Part shown: positions 1 to 9,935 of the stretch, piece after piece | Position numbering within the stretch: the stretch's first letter is position 1 | How the letters are laid out: each line of letters opens with the position of its first letter | DNA from: Pseudomonas sp. URIL14HWK12:I12 | GTDB lineage: Bacteria > Pseudomonadota > Gammaproteobacteria > Pseudomonadales > Pseudomonadaceae | Reading direction: 5' to 3' | Assembly (NCBI RefSeq): GCF_003097135.1 | Contig: NZ_QEQL01000003.1 | Span: 496,001 to 560,000 of the forward strand | DNA length: 64,000 nt | Notes under the pieces: model-generated | Seen by the model: the letters and a program-made list of their open reading frames with translations, nothing else | What the model was told of the DNA's origin: nothing | Database searches by the model: none | Position numbers and translations under genes: made by a program

Positions 1-1790
1 GCAAGGTTCACCGCCTGGCGAAAACCGTGGCGCTCCTGAGGGTAGTAGTGCGCTTCAACTGGCACCCCTTGCCGCTCGAGCGCTTCGACCATCGAGCGCG
101 TTTGCTCGGGCACCACGACCTTGTCCAGTGCGCCCTGAAAGAACACCACCGGCACCTTGATGCGTTCGGCATGCACTAGCGGCGTGCGTGCGGCGTATCG
201 TTCGGCATCCTGCACAGGCTCGCCGATCAGCCAGTCCAGGTAATCGGCCTCGAACTTGTGCGTGGCCCGCGCCAGCGCAGCGGGGTCACTTACGCCATAG
301 AGGCTGGCGCCTGCACGAAATACATCGGCGAAAGCCAAGGCGCACAGGGTGGTGTAGCCGCCCGCGCTGCTGCCGCGAATAAAGGCTTGGCTCGGGTCGG
401 CCAGCCCCTGTTCGCCAAGGTACCGTACCAGCGCACAGGCATCCTCCACATCCGACTCGCCCCAACGAAGGTGCAGCGCCTGGCGGAAGGCCCGCCCATA
501 GCAGGTGCTGCCCCGGTAATTGAGCTGTGCCACGCTGAAGCCACGCTGGGCCCAGAACTGCACACGCAGGTCCAGCACTGGGTAGAAGCTGGAGGTCGGG
601 CCACCATGGATGAACAACACCACTGGCGCAGGCCCCGCAACGCCCAGGGCTGGGTAGAAAAAGCCGTATGCGAAGCCGTCGCCACTGGGAAACCGCAGAG
701 GTACAGGCTGGCTGACTGCTTTCACCGGTAGTGGGCTGGCCCCGCCGGCGAGGGTCTGGGCCCTATGGTCGTGGCGGTGGATGCGAACGACCGCCGCTGG
801 TGCGGTCGGTGACTCGGCGATCGCATATACCCAGTCGGCGTCGAACGCCAGGCTGCGAAAGCGGCTGTAGGCACCGGTGTAGTCTTCCACCGGGCCGGCG
901 ATACGGCAGATGCCCAATCGTGCGAAGCCTTCCTCGAACCAGGTGGCCAGGTACTCGTCATCGCTGATCGGCGCGAAGCTGCTGGCGCCCAGTTGCCAGG
1001 GGGCGCCGGCATGGTCGGCCAGGGCACTGGGCAGAGGCTGCCAGCCGTCGGCGCTTTCGCGCCAGGGTTGCCAGAAGCCATTGCGGTCGGTCAGGCAATG
1101 CAGGCGGCCGCGTTCATCGAAGCAGGGCTGCTGCAGGCTCTCGGGCACCACCCCGTCACCGGCCAGGCACACCGGCATGTACCAGCCGCCGTCCGCGCGC
1201 CGCTCGGCACACATCAGGCGCGTTTGCGTCCAGGGTTGGTTCGGGCGGCTCCATTCTACCCAGGCCAACCGAGTGCCGTGGTCGCCCAGCGTGGGGCTGG
1301 CATAGAAGTCGGCGCCTTCGGCCAGCACCTGGCGGGCCCCGCTGGCCAGGGTGATCGCAACCAGGCGATGGATATCCACAGGCTCGGCCGGCTGTTCCTC
1401 TACCGCCAGCACCAAGCCTTCGGCGAACACCAGGCCGCCATAACGGTAGCGCCCATGGGTCAAGGGCTGTGGCTCACCACCTTCCAGGGGCTGGCGGTAC
1501 AGTTGCTGGTCGGCGTCGTTGACGAACACCAGCTCTTGATCGGCCACGCAGAAGCTTCCGCCGCCGTATTCATATACCCGGCTGCGGGCGCTGAAGCCGT
1601 CGGGGGTGAGGCATCGGGCTTGGCCGCCGTGCCAACGCCACAGGCGACAGGCGCCGTCCTCGGGGCGATACTCGCTCCAGAACACCCCTGCGGGGCCGGC
1701 CTTGAGCTCGGCGAAGTCGATGCTGGCCGCCACCGCAGCAGCAGCGCTGAGCGGCTCAACCACGGGCGATGAGGCGTGAGTTTCGGTCAT
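1..1790 (-). CDS. Prolyl oligopeptidase family (S9) serine peptidase, 3' end outside window
   Basis: The frame stays open from an ATG at 1790 to the left edge (about 596 codons), so the C-terminus is missing. The N-terminal two thirds read as a beta-propeller-like segment (for example VYEYGGGSF). The last third is an alpha/beta-hydrolase domain with [12 protein letters not shown] and the nucleophile elbow GSSAGGY, whose second Ser should be catalytic. The start lies inside the 3' end of pqqE (35-bp overlap), so it is probably translated from the same mRNA. In Pseudomonas a peptidase of this family often closes the pqq operon; a role in trimming the PqqA peptide is inferred, not shown. The Asp and His of the triad should lie near or beyond the edge. 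An HGF segment is visible close to position 20. Confidence 0.85.
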   Translation of the reverse strand, partial: MTETHASSPVVEPLSAAAAVAASIDFAELKAGPAGVFWSEYRPEDGACRLWRWHGGQARCLTPDGFSARSRVYEYGGGSFCVADQELVFVNDADQQLYRQPLEGGEPQPLTHGRYRYGGLVFAEGLVLAVEEQPAEPVDIHRLVAITLASGARQVLAEGADFYASPTLGDHGTRLAWVEWSRPNQPWTQTRLMCAERRADGGWYMPVCLAGDGVVPESLQQPCFDERGRLHCLTDRNGFWQPWRESADGWQPLPSALADHAGAPWQLGASSFAPISDDEYLATWFEEGFARLGICRIAGPVEDYTGAYSRFRSLAFDADWVYAIAESPTAPAAVVRIHRHDHRAQTLAGGASPLPVKAVSQPVPLRFPSGDGFAYGFFYPALGVAGPAPVVLFIHGGPTSSFYPVLDLRVQFWAQRGFSVAQLNYRGSTCYGRAFRQALHLRWGESDVEDACALVRYLGEQGLADPSQAFIRGSSAGGYTTLCALAFADVFRAGASLYGVSDPAALARATHKFEADYLDWLIGEPVQDAERYAARTPLVHAERIKVPVVFFQGALDKVVVPEQTRSMVEALERQGVPVEAHYYPQERHGFRQAVNL

Positions 1791-2907
1791 TGCGATAGGT
1801 GAGCTGGCTGATGGTGGCGGTGGCGTGCTCGGATTCCTCGCGTGCGGCGAGGATCACCCCATGGTGGGGCGATTTGCTGCACACAGGGTCTGCCTGAGTG
1901 GCATCGCCTGTCAACATGAACGCCTGGCAGCGGCAGCCGCCGAAGTCCTTCTCTTTTTCGTCGCACGAGCGGCACGGCTCGGGCATCCAGTCGTAGCCCC
2001 GGAAGCGGTTGAACCCGAAGGAGTCGTACCAGATGTGCTGGAGGCTGTGGTCGCGCACGTTGGGGAAGGCGATTGGCATCTGCCGTGCGCCGTGGCACGG
2101 CAGCGCGGTGCCGTCGGGCGTCACGGTGAGGAAGATGTTACCCCAGCTGTTCATGCAGGCCTTGGGGCGTTCCTCGTAGTAGTCCGGGGTCACGAAGATC
2201 AACTTGACCTTGCGCCCCTCGGCCTCGAACCGCTCGCGGTACTCGTTGGTGACCCGCTCGGCCCGCTCCAGTTGCGCGCGAGTGGGCAACAAGCCTGCCC
2301 GGTTCAAGTGTGCCCAACCATAGAACTGGCAGGTGGCGAGCTCGACGAAGTCGGCCTCCAGCGCCACGCACAGCTCGATGATGCGGTCGATCTGGTCGAT
2401 GTTGTGCCGGTGCGTGACGAAGTTGAGCACCATCGGGTAACCGTGGGCTTTCACCGCACGGGCCATGGCCAGCTTCTGGGCGAAGGCTTTCTTCGAACCG
2501 GCCAGCAGGTTGTTCACCTCTTCGTCGCTGGCTTGGAAACTGATCTGGATGTGGTCCAACCCGGCGTGCTTGAACTCAGCCAGGCGCGCTTCGGTCAGGC
2601 CGATGCCGGAAGTGATCAGGTTGGTGTAGTAGCCCAACCCGCGCGCCTCGCCGATCAGCTCGGCCAGGTCCTGGCGCACCAGCGGCTCACCGCCGGAGAA
2701 CCCCAGCTGTGCCGCGCCCATTTCCCGCGCCTGGCGCATCACCTGTTTCCACTGCTCGGTGGTCAGCTCCTGGCCCTGGGCTGCGAAGTCCAGTGGGTTG
2801 GAGCAGTACGGGCACTGCAGCGGGCAGCGATAGGTGAGCTCGGCGAGCAGCCACAGTGGCAGGCCGACTTCGGGTTTTTCAGGCAAGCTCGAGCCAGTGC
2901 TGTTCAC
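1756..2907 (-). CDS. pqqE: PqqE, radical SAM enzyme of PQQ biosynthesis
   Basis: Radical S-adenosylmethionine protein (383 aa) that forms the Glu-Tyr carbon-carbon cross-link in the PqqA peptide, the first step of PQQ synthesis. The radical SAM cluster motif is visible near residue 30 as RCPLQCPYC (CxxxCxxC), followed by the GGEP motif near 70. The C-terminal SPASM region carries further cysteines ([28 protein letters not shown]) for auxiliary Fe-S clusters. The start is taken as GTG at 2907, overlapping the pqqD end by 29 bp; an internal TTG eight codons later (at PEKPEVG) is an alternative. The substrate is presented by PqqD, encoded immediately upstream. The 3' end overlaps the S9 peptidase gene. 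Confidence 0.97.
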   Translation of the reverse strand: MNSTGSSLPEKPEVGLPLWLLAELTYRCPLQCPYCSNPLDFAAQGQELTTEQWKQVMRQAREMGAAQLGFSGGEPLVRQDLAELIGEARGLGYYTNLITSGIGLTEARLAEFKHAGLDHIQISFQASDEEVNNLLAGSKKAFAQKLAMARAVKAHGYPMVLNFVTHRHNIDQIDRIIELCVALEADFVELATCQFYGWAHLNRAGLLPTRAQLERAERVTNEYRERFEAEGRKVKLIFVTPDYYEERPKACMNSWGNIFLTVTPDGTALPCHGARQMPIAFPNVRDHSLQHIWYDSFGFNRFRGYDWMPEPCRSCDEKEKDFGGCRCQAFMLTGDATQADPVCSKSPHHGVILAAREESEHATATISQLTYRNDRNSRLIARG

Positions 2908-3154
2908 GCGCTACCTCCATGAACTGTTCGACGTCGTCGCCCAGCTCCGGTACACCGGGAAATTGCGCGTCGAGCGCAGTGATGATCGCTGCCACCGAGC
3001 GCTGGCCGTCGATCAGGCCGCCGATGGCTGCGGCACTGTCGTTGAGCTTGATCATCCCTTCGGGGTAGAGCAGCACGTGGCCCTTCTGGGCGGGCTCGTA
3101 TTGGAATCGGTAACCCGGGCGCCAGGCCGGTATTTGCGAGCGGTCGAAACTCAT
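2879..3154 (-). CDS. pqqD: PqqD, PqqA peptide chaperone
   Basis: Small protein (91 aa) that binds the precursor peptide PqqA and delivers it to PqqE (a RiPP recognition element). The sequence shows the family hallmarks: [13 protein letters not shown] at the N-terminus, [17 protein letters not shown] in the middle and a helical C-terminus. Length matches the family. The ATG at 3154 overlaps the pqqC stop by 4 bp (ATGA), implying translational coupling, and its own end overlaps pqqE. Confidence 0.97.
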   Translation of the reverse strand: MSFDRSQIPAWRPGYRFQYEPAQKGHVLLYPEGMIKLNDSAAAIGGLIDGQRSVAAIITALDAQFPGVPELGDDVEQFMEVAREQHWLELA

Positions 3155-3900
3155 AGGGCGATCCCCTTGTGCCAGGCGCGTTCGCTGGTCACGGTGTGAT
3201 AGGGCGGGCGGTGCAGCTCGTAGGCCATGCTCATGGCGTCCAGCATGCTCCAGAGGATGTCGAGCTTGAACTGCAGGATCTCCAGCATGCGCTGCTGGCT
3301 TTCCCAGGTGGTGTAGTGCGCCAGGGTGATGGTCAGCCCGTGCTCCACGTCGCGGCGGGCCTGGCCCAGCCGGGTGCGGAAGTATTCATAGCCGGCCGGG
3401 TCGATCCAGGGGTAATGCTGCGGCCAGCTGTCCAGGCGCGACTGGTGAATCTGCGGGGCGAACAGCTCGGTCAGCGAACTGCTGGCAGCCTCTTGCCAGC
3501 TGGCACGGCGGGCGAAATTCACGTAGGCGTCGACCGCGAAACGTACCCCAGGCAACACCAGCTCCTGCGAGCGCAATTGCTCTGGGTCCAGGCCCACGGC
3601 CTGGCCCAGGCGCAGCCAGGCTTCGATACCGCCGTCTTCACCGGGTGCGCCGTCGTGGTCGAGCAGGCGCTGGATCCACTCGCGGCGGATCTCGCGGTCC
3701 GGGCAATTGGCAAGGATCGCCGCATCCTTGAGAGGGATGTTCACCTGGTAGTAGAAACGGTTCGCCACCCACCCCTGGATCTGTTCGCGGCTGGCGCGGC
3801 CTTCGTACATGGCCACGTGGTAGGGGTGGTGGATGTGGTAGAGCGCACCCTTGGCGCGCAGGGCCTGCTCGAACTCCGCTGGGGTGAGGGCGTGGGTCAT
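3151..3900 (-). CDS. pqqC: PqqC, pyrroloquinoline-quinone synthase
   Basis: Cofactorless oxidase (249 aa) that carries out the last ring closure and eight-electron oxidation producing PQQ. It is an all-helical haem-oxygenase-fold protein. Recognised by [21 protein letters not shown] near the N-terminus, [25 protein letters not shown] (active-site helix, given here only to locate it at about residues 45-70) and the C-terminal segment [15 protein letters not shown]. It starts one nucleotide after the pqqB stop and overlaps pqqD by 4 bp, so it belongs to the pqqABCDE transcript. Confidence 0.97.
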   Translation of the reverse strand: MTHALTPAEFEQALRAKGALYHIHHPYHVAMYEGRASREQIQGWVANRFYYQVNIPLKDAAILANCPDREIRREWIQRLLDHDGAPGEDGGIEAWLRLGQAVGLDPEQLRSQELVLPGVRFAVDAYVNFARRASWQEAASSSLTELFAPQIHQSRLDSWPQHYPWIDPAGYEYFRTRLGQARRDVEHGLTITLAHYTTWESQQRMLEILQFKLDILWSMLDAMSMAYELHRPPYHTVTSERAWHKGIAL

Positions 3901-3901
3901 G

Positions 3902-4813
3902 TCACAGCTCCAGGCTCATGCCGTCGAACGCAACCTCGACCTGCCGGCGCGCAAGCTCCGCGCGCTCGGGCGAATCCTCATCGAGAATGGGGTTGGTGTT
4001 GTTGATATGGATGAGCACCTTGCGCGGCTTGGGCAAGCGCTCGAACACCTCCAGCATGCCGCCGGGGCCGTTTTGCGCCAGGTGGCCCATCTCACGGCCG
4101 GTGCGCGTGCCAACGCCACGGCGCTGCATCTCGTCGTCGTCCCACAGGGTTCCGTCTACCAGCAGGCAATCGGCCCCGGCCATGGTTTCGAGCAACGCGT
4201 CGTCGACCTTGCCCAGCCCAGGGGCGTAGAACAAGGTGCCGCCGGTACGCAGGTCTTCGACCACCAGGCCGATGTTGTCGCCCGGGTGCGGGTCGAAGCG
4301 GTGTGGCGAGTAGGGCGGCGCCGCACTGCGCAGCGGCAGCGGGGTGAAGCGCAGGTTCGGGCAGGCCGCAACGGTGAAGCTGCCGGAGAGCTCGATGCGG
4401 TGGCGTTGCAGGCCGCCATTCCAGTGCTCGAGCATGTTGAACAAGGGAAAACCGGTGGTCAGGTCTTGATAGACCATGTCGGTGCACCACACCGGGTGCG
4501 GGCAGCCTTCGCGCAGGCTGAGCAGGCCGGTGGTGTGGTCGATCTGGCTGTCGAGTAGGATGATCGCCGCGATGCCGGTGTCGCGCAGGGCGCGGGCCGG
4601 CTGCATCGGGGCGAAACCCTGCAGCTGCGCACGGATGTCGGGAGACGCGTTGCACAGCACCCAGTTCACCCCGTCGTCGGACAGCGCAATCGATGACTGG
4701 GTACGCGCCGTGGCGTTCAGGGTGCCGTCACGCAGGCCCTTGCAGTTGGCGCAGTTGCAGTTCCACTGGGGGAAACCGCCACCGGCGGCCGAGCCCAGGA
4801 TTTGAATGTACAT
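3902..4813 (-). CDS. pqqB: PqqB, metallo-beta-lactamase-fold PQQ biosynthesis protein
   Basis: Metallo-hydrolase-fold protein (303 aa), proposed in the literature to hydroxylate the tyrosine part of the PQQ intermediate. The N-terminus [19 protein letters not shown] is diagnostic, followed by the cysteine-containing [12 protein letters not shown]. Metal-site and family motifs include [16 protein letters not shown] near residue 90, [10 protein letters not shown] near 220, and the C-terminal [16 protein letters not shown]. Length fits the family. It lies 75 nt downstream of pqqA, beyond the hairpin described separately, and one nucleotide before pqqC. Confidence 0.97.
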   Translation of the reverse strand: MYIQILGSAAGGGFPQWNCNCANCKGLRDGTLNATARTQSSIALSDDGVNWVLCNASPDIRAQLQGFAPMQPARALRDTGIAAIILLDSQIDHTTGLLSLREGCPHPVWCTDMVYQDLTTGFPLFNMLEHWNGGLQRHRIELSGSFTVAACPNLRFTPLPLRSAAPPYSPHRFDPHPGDNIGLVVEDLRTGGTLFYAPGLGKVDDALLETMAGADCLLVDGTLWDDDEMQRRGVGTRTGREMGHLAQNGPGGMLEVFERLPKPRKVLIHINNTNPILDEDSPERAELARRQVEVAFDGMSLEL

Positions 4814-4838
4814 GGCCCCTCCGGCATGGGCGCGGTCG

Positions 4839-4868
4839 AAAAGAAAACGCCCCGGTTCGACCGAGGCG
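4839..4868 (-). terminator. Attenuator-like hairpin between pqqA and pqqB
   Basis: On the minus strand the sequence CGCCTCGGT-CGA-ACCGGGGCG forms a 9-bp stem (one G-U pair) with a 3-nt loop, directly followed by UUUUCUUUU. This has the architecture of a rho-independent terminator. It sits between the short precursor gene pqqA and pqqB within one operon, so it is more likely a partial terminator that keeps pqqA transcripts in excess over pqqBCDE. Termination efficiency cannot be judged from sequence. Confidence 0.75.
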
Positions 4869-4888
4869 CTGTGCTGCAGCTGCGTTGA

Positions 4889-4960
4889 TCAGCGGCTGGC
4901 GAAGTACATGGTGACTTCGAAGCCGATACGCAGGTCGGTGTAGGCAGGCTTGATCCACAT
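4889..4960 (-). CDS. pqqA: PqqA, 23-residue PQQ precursor peptide
   Basis: A 23-codon gene reading [20 protein letters not shown] then ASR. Glu15 and Tyr19, in the invariant E-x3-Y arrangement, are the residues joined by PqqE and become the PQQ skeleton. A strong ribosome binding site (AAGGAGAG) lies 7-9 nt upstream of the ATG. Pseudomonas species usually have a pqqA of 23-24 residues directly before pqqB, as here. It is separated from the upstream pqqF by 155 bp, which leaves room for its own promoter. Confidence 0.97.
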   Translation of the reverse strand: MWIKPAYTDLRIGFEVTMYFASR

Positions 4961-5021
4961 GGGGGCACTCTCCTTCAGGGTAGGTTCGGGGGTACTGATA
5001 TCTTGGTCCACGCCAGGGCGG

Positions 5022-5052
5022 GAACGTTCGAATGATCATTGGCGGCATTCTA
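5022..5052 (-). promoter_or_regulatory. pqqA: Possible pqqA promoter region with palindromes
   Basis: Minus strand TAGAAT (plus-strand bases 5047-5052) matches a sigma70 -10 hexamer at five of six positions and would start transcription about 80 nt before pqqA. No good -35 hexamer is seen at the right distance, so an activator may be needed. Just downstream, at the presumed start point, is the perfect palindrome AATGATCATT (5031-5040), and next to it GAACGTTC (5022-5029). These could be an operator; this is inference. Confidence 0.35.
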
Positions 5053-5115
5053 CCTGAATGAAATGCCCCGAACGGTGACTTCGGTGTAATGGACTTTCTT
5101 CGCGCATGTAACGAT

Positions 5116-7542
5116 TCAGCGCACCGCCTGCCAGCGATCGTCCGGGGCCGGGCCATTGGCCAGCGCCAGCCACCCGCTGCTGGCCTGTTGCAACCGGCGG
5201 GCGGCCTCGGCGACGTGTTGCGGGCGCAGCGCGGCCAATGCCGCCTGCAGCGCCTCCAGGTAATCGGGGCCCTTGCCGCCCAGGCCAGCCTGCCAGAGCG
5301 TCTCGCCCAGCTGTGGCGTGTCCAGCTCATCGCGTGACAGGCGCGTCGCCAGGCTCTGGGCCTGGCTCAGTACGGTGCTGGTGCCCAGATTGTTGATCAG
5401 CCTGGGCAGTTGCTCGAAGAATTGCTCCATGTGCCCCAGGATGCCCGACAGCGCCGTGCCCGGCGATTGCACGCCAAATACCAGCCCAGCGCTGCCGCTG
5501 ATCTGGCGGAAGCTGGCGAACACCGCGTAGCCCAGTTGCAGCTCGACGCGCATGCGCTGATAGAACGCCGTTTGCGCCAAATGCGCGAGCAGCCGCCAGG
5601 CGGCCTCGTCAGCCAGCGAGCCTTGAGGGGCGGGGCAGAACAGCAGCAAAGCATGCTCGCCTGTGGCGCCTGGCAAATGGCTCCAGCGCCGGCCACTCAT
5701 CGGTAACACGCTGCCACCGGTTTGGCTGGCCGGCTGGCCGGGCAACTGGCGCAGGGCTTGATTAAGGCCGCTGCGTGCAGGTTCACGAAAACCGACTGCG
5801 AGGGCTTCCCAGCGGGTATCCCCCCAGAGTTTGGCCAGCGTACTGGCCTGCACCGCTTCGCGAGTGTCACGCAATTGAGTGTTGAAAAAGCCCAGGCAGT
5901 GCTCCGGCAGGCGCTTGAGCAGTTCGCGGATCGGCGCCTGTGCAGCCGGCTCGGGTGGCTCCCCCAGGCGCCAGGTCTCAGGAGGCGGGTTGGCCAGTTG
6001 CAAGGCTGCCTGCTCGAGCAGGGCCGGCATCGGCTCGGCGATGCCCGAGAGCCGCAGTTGCCAATCGTCGCCGAGCCTGTGGAAGGTCAGCCGCACCCCT
6101 GCCTGGCGCGCCTCGTCGGCGAGCCGGCGCAGGCTGTGGTCCAGCACTTGGGTGATACCGGGGTGGCGCGAGGCATGCCCGCGCCAGCGCACGAACACCT
6201 CGCCTTCTTCCGGTGCGCTGGCCGAGCCCTGGGCATAGCGCACCGAGCGCAGGTCGGGCAGGGGCTGGTCGGGCCGGCGCGTGGGGCGCAGGAAACGGTT
6301 GCGCTGCGGTAGCCGCCAGGCCACCTGCGGCACGCTGCCCTGGGGCGCAGGCAGCGGGTGCAGCAGGTTCTCGGGCTTGAGCTGCGCCAGCACCGCGCCC
6401 AGGGCGGCGGTCACCGGTTCACTGGCCGGGCAGGCCTCACGCCGCGCCAGCTCCAGGGCGCCGGCCACCAGCTGCTGGCGCTTGCGCAGCAAGGCGTACT
6501 CCTCCTCCAGTGGCGTCCAGGTGCCCAGCGCCTCGAAGAACTCCAGCCAGCTCAGGCACAGCTGCGCGACGTTGCCAGCGGCGCGTACCCCGGCGGGCGT
6601 GAGGCGAAAGTCGAAATCCAGTACGGCCTGGTCTGCATAGTGGTAAAGCACGCGCACATCCAGGCGCTCCACCCATTCGCGTTTCTGCAGTTCGGCCAGC
6701 AACCCACCGGGCTGGGGTTGCGCGGCCCAGGCGGTGAGGAAGGCCAGTGCGCTGGCGCTGTCTTCCGGCAATGCCTGGCAGGCGAACACCAGGTTCAGCC
6801 TGCGCGGGTCTGCCGCAGCACTTGCCTGGCCGCTGCCGTCGAGCAAAGGCACCGGTGCCGGCCGCGGCTGGCGCTTGCCGCTGGGCAGAACCTGCGCGCA
6901 GCGGCGCGCCACGGCCAGCAGGCCTTCGACCGGCTGCGGGCCGGCCAGGCACAGGCTCATCTGCGCACCGTGATAAAAGCGCCGGTAGAAGGCCAGCAGC
7001 CCTTGCTGGAAGTCGGCATTGCCCAGCGGCAGGCTATAACGGTTGCCAGCATGGAAGGCTCGCAGCGGATGGCGTGCCGACAGCGGCTCGCTCAGCCACA
7101 GCTGATGTTGTGCCTCGGCGTCGCGCGACCAGGCGAGAAATTCCGCATGCAGCACCTCCCGCTCCCGGCGCTGGTCGCCCAGCGCCAGGCGCGGGCGAGC
7201 GAGCATCTCGCACAAACGTTCCAGCGCACCCGAGAGCGCCGCCGGCGGGACTTCGAAAAAGAACTCCGTGTGGCGCTCGCGGGTGCTGGCATTGAGTTGC
7301 CCCCCCTGGCGCTGAACGTAGGCCATCAGCGCCTGGTCGCCGTCGTAGCGCTCGGTGCCGAGGAAGAACAGGTGCTCCAGAAAATGCGCCAGGCCCGGCC
7401 AGGCCGGGTCTACGTCATGGCTGCCCGCTTCGACCCGCAGGAACGCTGCCGCCTTGCGCAGCCGGGGCTCGTGCAGCACCTTGAGCACTAGGCCGTTGTC
7501 CAGCACCAGGGCGTTGTCGGGGGCGGCAGGTGAGAATGGCAT
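5116..7542 (-). CDS. pqqF: PqqF, M16 zinc metalloprotease of PQQ biosynthesis
   Basis: Insulinase/pitrilysin-type (M16) protease of 808 aa. The inverted zinc motif HFLEH is at residues 53-57 (His53, Glu56, His57), set in the usual N-terminal context GSHDVDPAWPGLAHFLEHLFF. The rest is the tandem half-domain architecture of the family, ending in an inactive C-terminal half. PqqF, with a small-molecule or protein partner, is thought to release the cross-linked Glu-Tyr from modified PqqA. Being upstream of pqqA is the normal Pseudomonas arrangement. The gene starts 115 nt downstream of wza on the same strand, and no convincing terminator is seen in that gap, so read-through from the polysaccharide operon is possible. 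Confidence 0.95.
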   Translation of the reverse strand: MPFSPAAPDNALVLDNGLVLKVLHEPRLRKAAAFLRVEAGSHDVDPAWPGLAHFLEHLFFLGTERYDGDQALMAYVQRQGGQLNASTRERHTEFFFEVPPAALSGALERLCEMLARPRLALGDQRREREVLHAEFLAWSRDAEAQHQLWLSEPLSARHPLRAFHAGNRYSLPLGNADFQQGLLAFYRRFYHGAQMSLCLAGPQPVEGLLAVARRCAQVLPSGKRQPRPAPVPLLDGSGQASAAADPRRLNLVFACQALPEDSASALAFLTAWAAQPQPGGLLAELQKREWVERLDVRVLYHYADQAVLDFDFRLTPAGVRAAGNVAQLCLSWLEFFEALGTWTPLEEEYALLRKRQQLVAGALELARREACPASEPVTAALGAVLAQLKPENLLHPLPAPQGSVPQVAWRLPQRNRFLRPTRRPDQPLPDLRSVRYAQGSASAPEEGEVFVRWRGHASRHPGITQVLDHSLRRLADEARQAGVRLTFHRLGDDWQLRLSGIAEPMPALLEQAALQLANPPPETWRLGEPPEPAAQAPIRELLKRLPEHCLGFFNTQLRDTREAVQASTLAKLWGDTRWEALAVGFREPARSGLNQALRQLPGQPASQTGGSVLPMSGRRWSHLPGATGEHALLLFCPAPQGSLADEAAWRLLAHLAQTAFYQRMRVELQLGYAVFASFRQISGSAGLVFGVQSPGTALSGILGHMEQFFEQLPRLINNLGTSTVLSQAQSLATRLSRDELDTPQLGETLWQAGLGGKGPDYLEALQAALAALRPQHVAEAARRLQQASSGWLALANGPAPDDRWQAVR

Positions 7543-7578
7543 GGCAAGTGTTCCGGTGCGTTGGGCGGGTGGCGCAAC

Positions 7579-7590
7579 ATCCTATAGGAT
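7579..7590. other. Palindrome ATCCTATAGGAT upstream of pqqF
   Basis: Perfect 12-bp palindrome located 37-48 bp before the pqqF ATG, in the 115-bp gap between wza and pqqF. It could overlap a -10-like TATAGG on the minus strand. The -35 region is poor. Role unknown. Confidence 0.3.
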
Positions 7591-7657
7591 TAATGTGCCA
7601 CTACAACAGCGCCATTGGCCACTATGGCCCGCCAGTCATCACGTGCTGGCTCGAAGG

Positions 7658-8740
7658 TCAGTTGCTGCGCAGGGCTGCCGTGGCCCCGACCATGCTCGCC
7701 GACGGCAGCAGCTGGCTGATGAAGCGGTTCCAGCGAGTGATGTTAGCAGGCCCTACGAACACCACATCGGCCGGGCGCAGGTCGAACTGGCTGGCGAGTA
7801 GAAAAGCGGTAGGCTTTTTCGCGTCCAGGTAGAACACCGTTGGCGCCTGTTGCTCAGCGGCCTGCGCCCCTCGGATCACGTAGATCGCCTCGGCATTGGC
7901 GGTTTCCGGGGCCAGGCCACCGGCGCTGCCCAGCGCCTGCATCAGCGTGTAGGTGCTGGTGCCGTAGCTCAACGTCTGCGGGTTGCGCACTTCGCCCAGC
8001 ACGTAAAGGGTATTGGCGCGGTTGTTGCCCAGGTGCAATTGGTCGCCGTCTTTCAGATAGATGCCACCGAGCTGCGAGTCGGCGCGGTTGAGCGTGTCGA
8101 TGTCCAGTACATATTCATGGCCGTCGCGGCGCAGGATCAACCCGGCCAGGTTCGCGTTGTCGGCTTCACCACCGGCGCGGCTGACCGCGTTGACCAGCGA
8201 CAGCGGAATATTGTTGAGCGATTGCGGGCCAGGGTTTTTGAAGGCACCGGAAAGAATCACCCGCTGGCTGTTGTAGCTTTCGATGTTCACGTCCACGCGT
8301 GCCACGGTCAGGTATTTGGAAAGCGCCTTTTGCAGGTCGTCCCGGAACTGCTCGACGGTTTTGCCGCCGGCCTGGATAGACTCGATGTAGGGGTAGTAAA
8401 GGGTGCCGTCGTTGCGCACCACGCGAGTGCTGGAGCTGCTTTGCTCGGGGCCGCCGGGTGCGTTGAGTTCCTGGTGCTCCCATACCGTCACCACCAACCC
8501 GTCGCCCGCGCCGATGCGGTAGTCGGCAGGTGTATAGGCCAGCAGCTCAGGTGCGACGGGTGCCGGAGTGTAGATCACCTGTTGCTGGCGAGCGCTGGCG
8601 CTGGTGATCTGGACGACGTTGACCGGGCCGGTGATCGCCTCGTCGCCAACGTCATCGGGGGTCATGTGTTGCCCGGGGGCAAAAGCGCAGCCTTGCAACA
8701 GCGCACCGCAAAGCAGAGTGAACAGGGCGTGGCGGATCAT
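7658..8740 (-). CDS. wza: Wza-like outer-membrane polysaccharide export lipoprotein
   Basis: Polysaccharide export channel protein, 360 aa from the ATG at 8740. It begins with a lipoprotein signal peptide whose lipobox LLQGC puts the acylated Cys at residue 18. The Poly_export (PES) domain follows (YRIGAGDGLVVTVWEHQELN) and then SLBB-type repeats (YVLGEVRNPQTLSYG). It would form the outer-membrane portal that works with Wzc. It is the last gene of the 15-gene operon, 37 nt after a glycosyltransferase gene. Placing the export channel last, far from wzc and wzb, is unlike E. coli wza-wzb-wzc. Confidence 0.93.
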   Translation of the reverse strand: MIRHALFTLLCGALLQGCAFAPGQHMTPDDVGDEAITGPVNVVQITSASARQQQVIYTPAPVAPELLAYTPADYRIGAGDGLVVTVWEHQELNAPGGPEQSSSSTRVVRNDGTLYYPYIESIQAGGKTVEQFRDDLQKALSKYLTVARVDVNIESYNSQRVILSGAFKNPGPQSLNNIPLSLVNAVSRAGGEADNANLAGLILRRDGHEYVLDIDTLNRADSQLGGIYLKDGDQLHLGNNRANTLYVLGEVRNPQTLSYGTSTYTLMQALGSAGGLAPETANAEAIYVIRGAQAAEQQAPTVFYLDAKKPTAFLLASQFDLRPADVVFVGPANITRWNRFISQLLPSASMVGATAALRSN

Positions 8741-8777
8741 ATCGGGTTTCCTGGGTTCGGTTTGCTGTTCAAGAGGG

Positions 8778-9935
8778 TCAGGCCGATGCCGCAGCCAGGC
8801 GCAGGGCCGGCTGCTCGGCGGTAAGGCCCAGATGCTGGTCCACCAGATGGCGAAGCTGGTGCTCGAAATGCCGCTCGGAGAAACGCTCGGCGTTGTCGCG
8901 GCAGGCCTGGGCGGTGATGCGGGCGTGTTCGCGCTCGAAGCGTTGAACGGCTGCGGCCAGCGCCGTTGCGCTTTGTTCCCTATAGAGCACGCCGGTCGGG
9001 TTTTCCTGTTCCAGCCCGCGCACGGTTTCCAGCACACCGCCGCGGCCGAAGGCGATCACCGGGGTGCCGCAGGCCTGCGCCTCCACCGGGCTGATACCGA
9101 AGTCTTCTTCGGCGGCAAACACGAAACCCTTGGCGTTTTGCAGGTGCTCACGCAGCACGTCGAAGGGTTGTTGGCCCAGCAACGTGACGTTGGACCCTGC
9201 CGCCTTGCGTACCTTGTCCATCTCCGGGCCGTCGCCGATCACTACCAGGCGCTTGTCGGGCATCTTCGCGAAGGCTTCGACGATCATTGGCACCTTCTTG
9301 TAAGGCACCATGCGCTGGGCGGTGACGTAGTAGTCCTGCTTCTGTGGCTGCAGGGTGAAGCCTCGCGTGTCCACTGGTGGGTAGATCACCTGGGCCTCAC
9401 GCCGGTAGGCCTTTTCGATGCGCCGGGCGATGAACTGCGAGTTGGCAACAAAACAATCCACCGCAGGCGCCGTGCGTTGGTCCCACAGGCGCATGTAGTG
9501 CAGCACCATGCGTGCCACCGCCCCTTTGAGCCCCTTGGCCATGCCGCTCTCGTTGAGGTATTGGTGCTGCAGGTCCCAGGCGTAGCGGATCGGCGAGTGC
9601 ACGTAGCTGATGTGCAACGTATCGGGGCCGGTGAGCACGCCTTTTGCCACCGCATGGCTGCTGGAAATCACCAGGTCATAGCCGGACAGGTCCAGTTGCT
9701 CTATCGCCAGCGGCATCAGCGGCAGGTAACGCTGGTAGTGGGTGCGAGCCTTGGGCAAGCGCTGGATGAACGTAGTGGTGGCGCGCTTGCCGCCCAGCCG
9801 GGCGCGGTCCTGGTCGCTTAAAAAGTCGATGACCGCGAACAGGTCGGCCTGCGGCCACAGGGCAAGGATCGAGGCCAGTACCCGTTCGGCGCCAGCGTAA
9901 GTGACCAGCCAGTCATGAACGACGGCGATTTTCAT
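8778..9935 (-). CDS. GT4 family glycosyltransferase (WbaZ-like)
   Basis: Retaining GT-B fold glycosyltransferase (385 aa). The N-terminus MKIAVVHDWLVTYAGAERVL and the internal YVHSPIRYAWD are typical of mannosyltransferase-like members of the WbaZ type. The donor-binding EX7E motif reads EDFGISPVE near residue 290. It presumably adds one sugar of the repeat unit on the cytoplasmic face; the specificity cannot be read. The ATG overlaps the stop of the preceding glycosyltransferase gene by 4 bp (ATGA). Confidence 0.92.
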   Translation of the reverse strand: MKIAVVHDWLVTYAGAERVLASILALWPQADLFAVIDFLSDQDRARLGGKRATTTFIQRLPKARTHYQRYLPLMPLAIEQLDLSGYDLVISSSHAVAKGVLTGPDTLHISYVHSPIRYAWDLQHQYLNESGMAKGLKGAVARMVLHYMRLWDQRTAPAVDCFVANSQFIARRIEKAYRREAQVIYPPVDTRGFTLQPQKQDYYVTAQRMVPYKKVPMIVEAFAKMPDKRLVVIGDGPEMDKVRKAAGSNVTLLGQQPFDVLREHLQNAKGFVFAAEEDFGISPVEAQACGTPVIAFGRGGVLETVRGLEQENPTGVLYREQSATALAAAVQRFEREHARITAQACRDNAERFSERHFEHQLRHLVDQHLGLTAEQPALRLAAASA

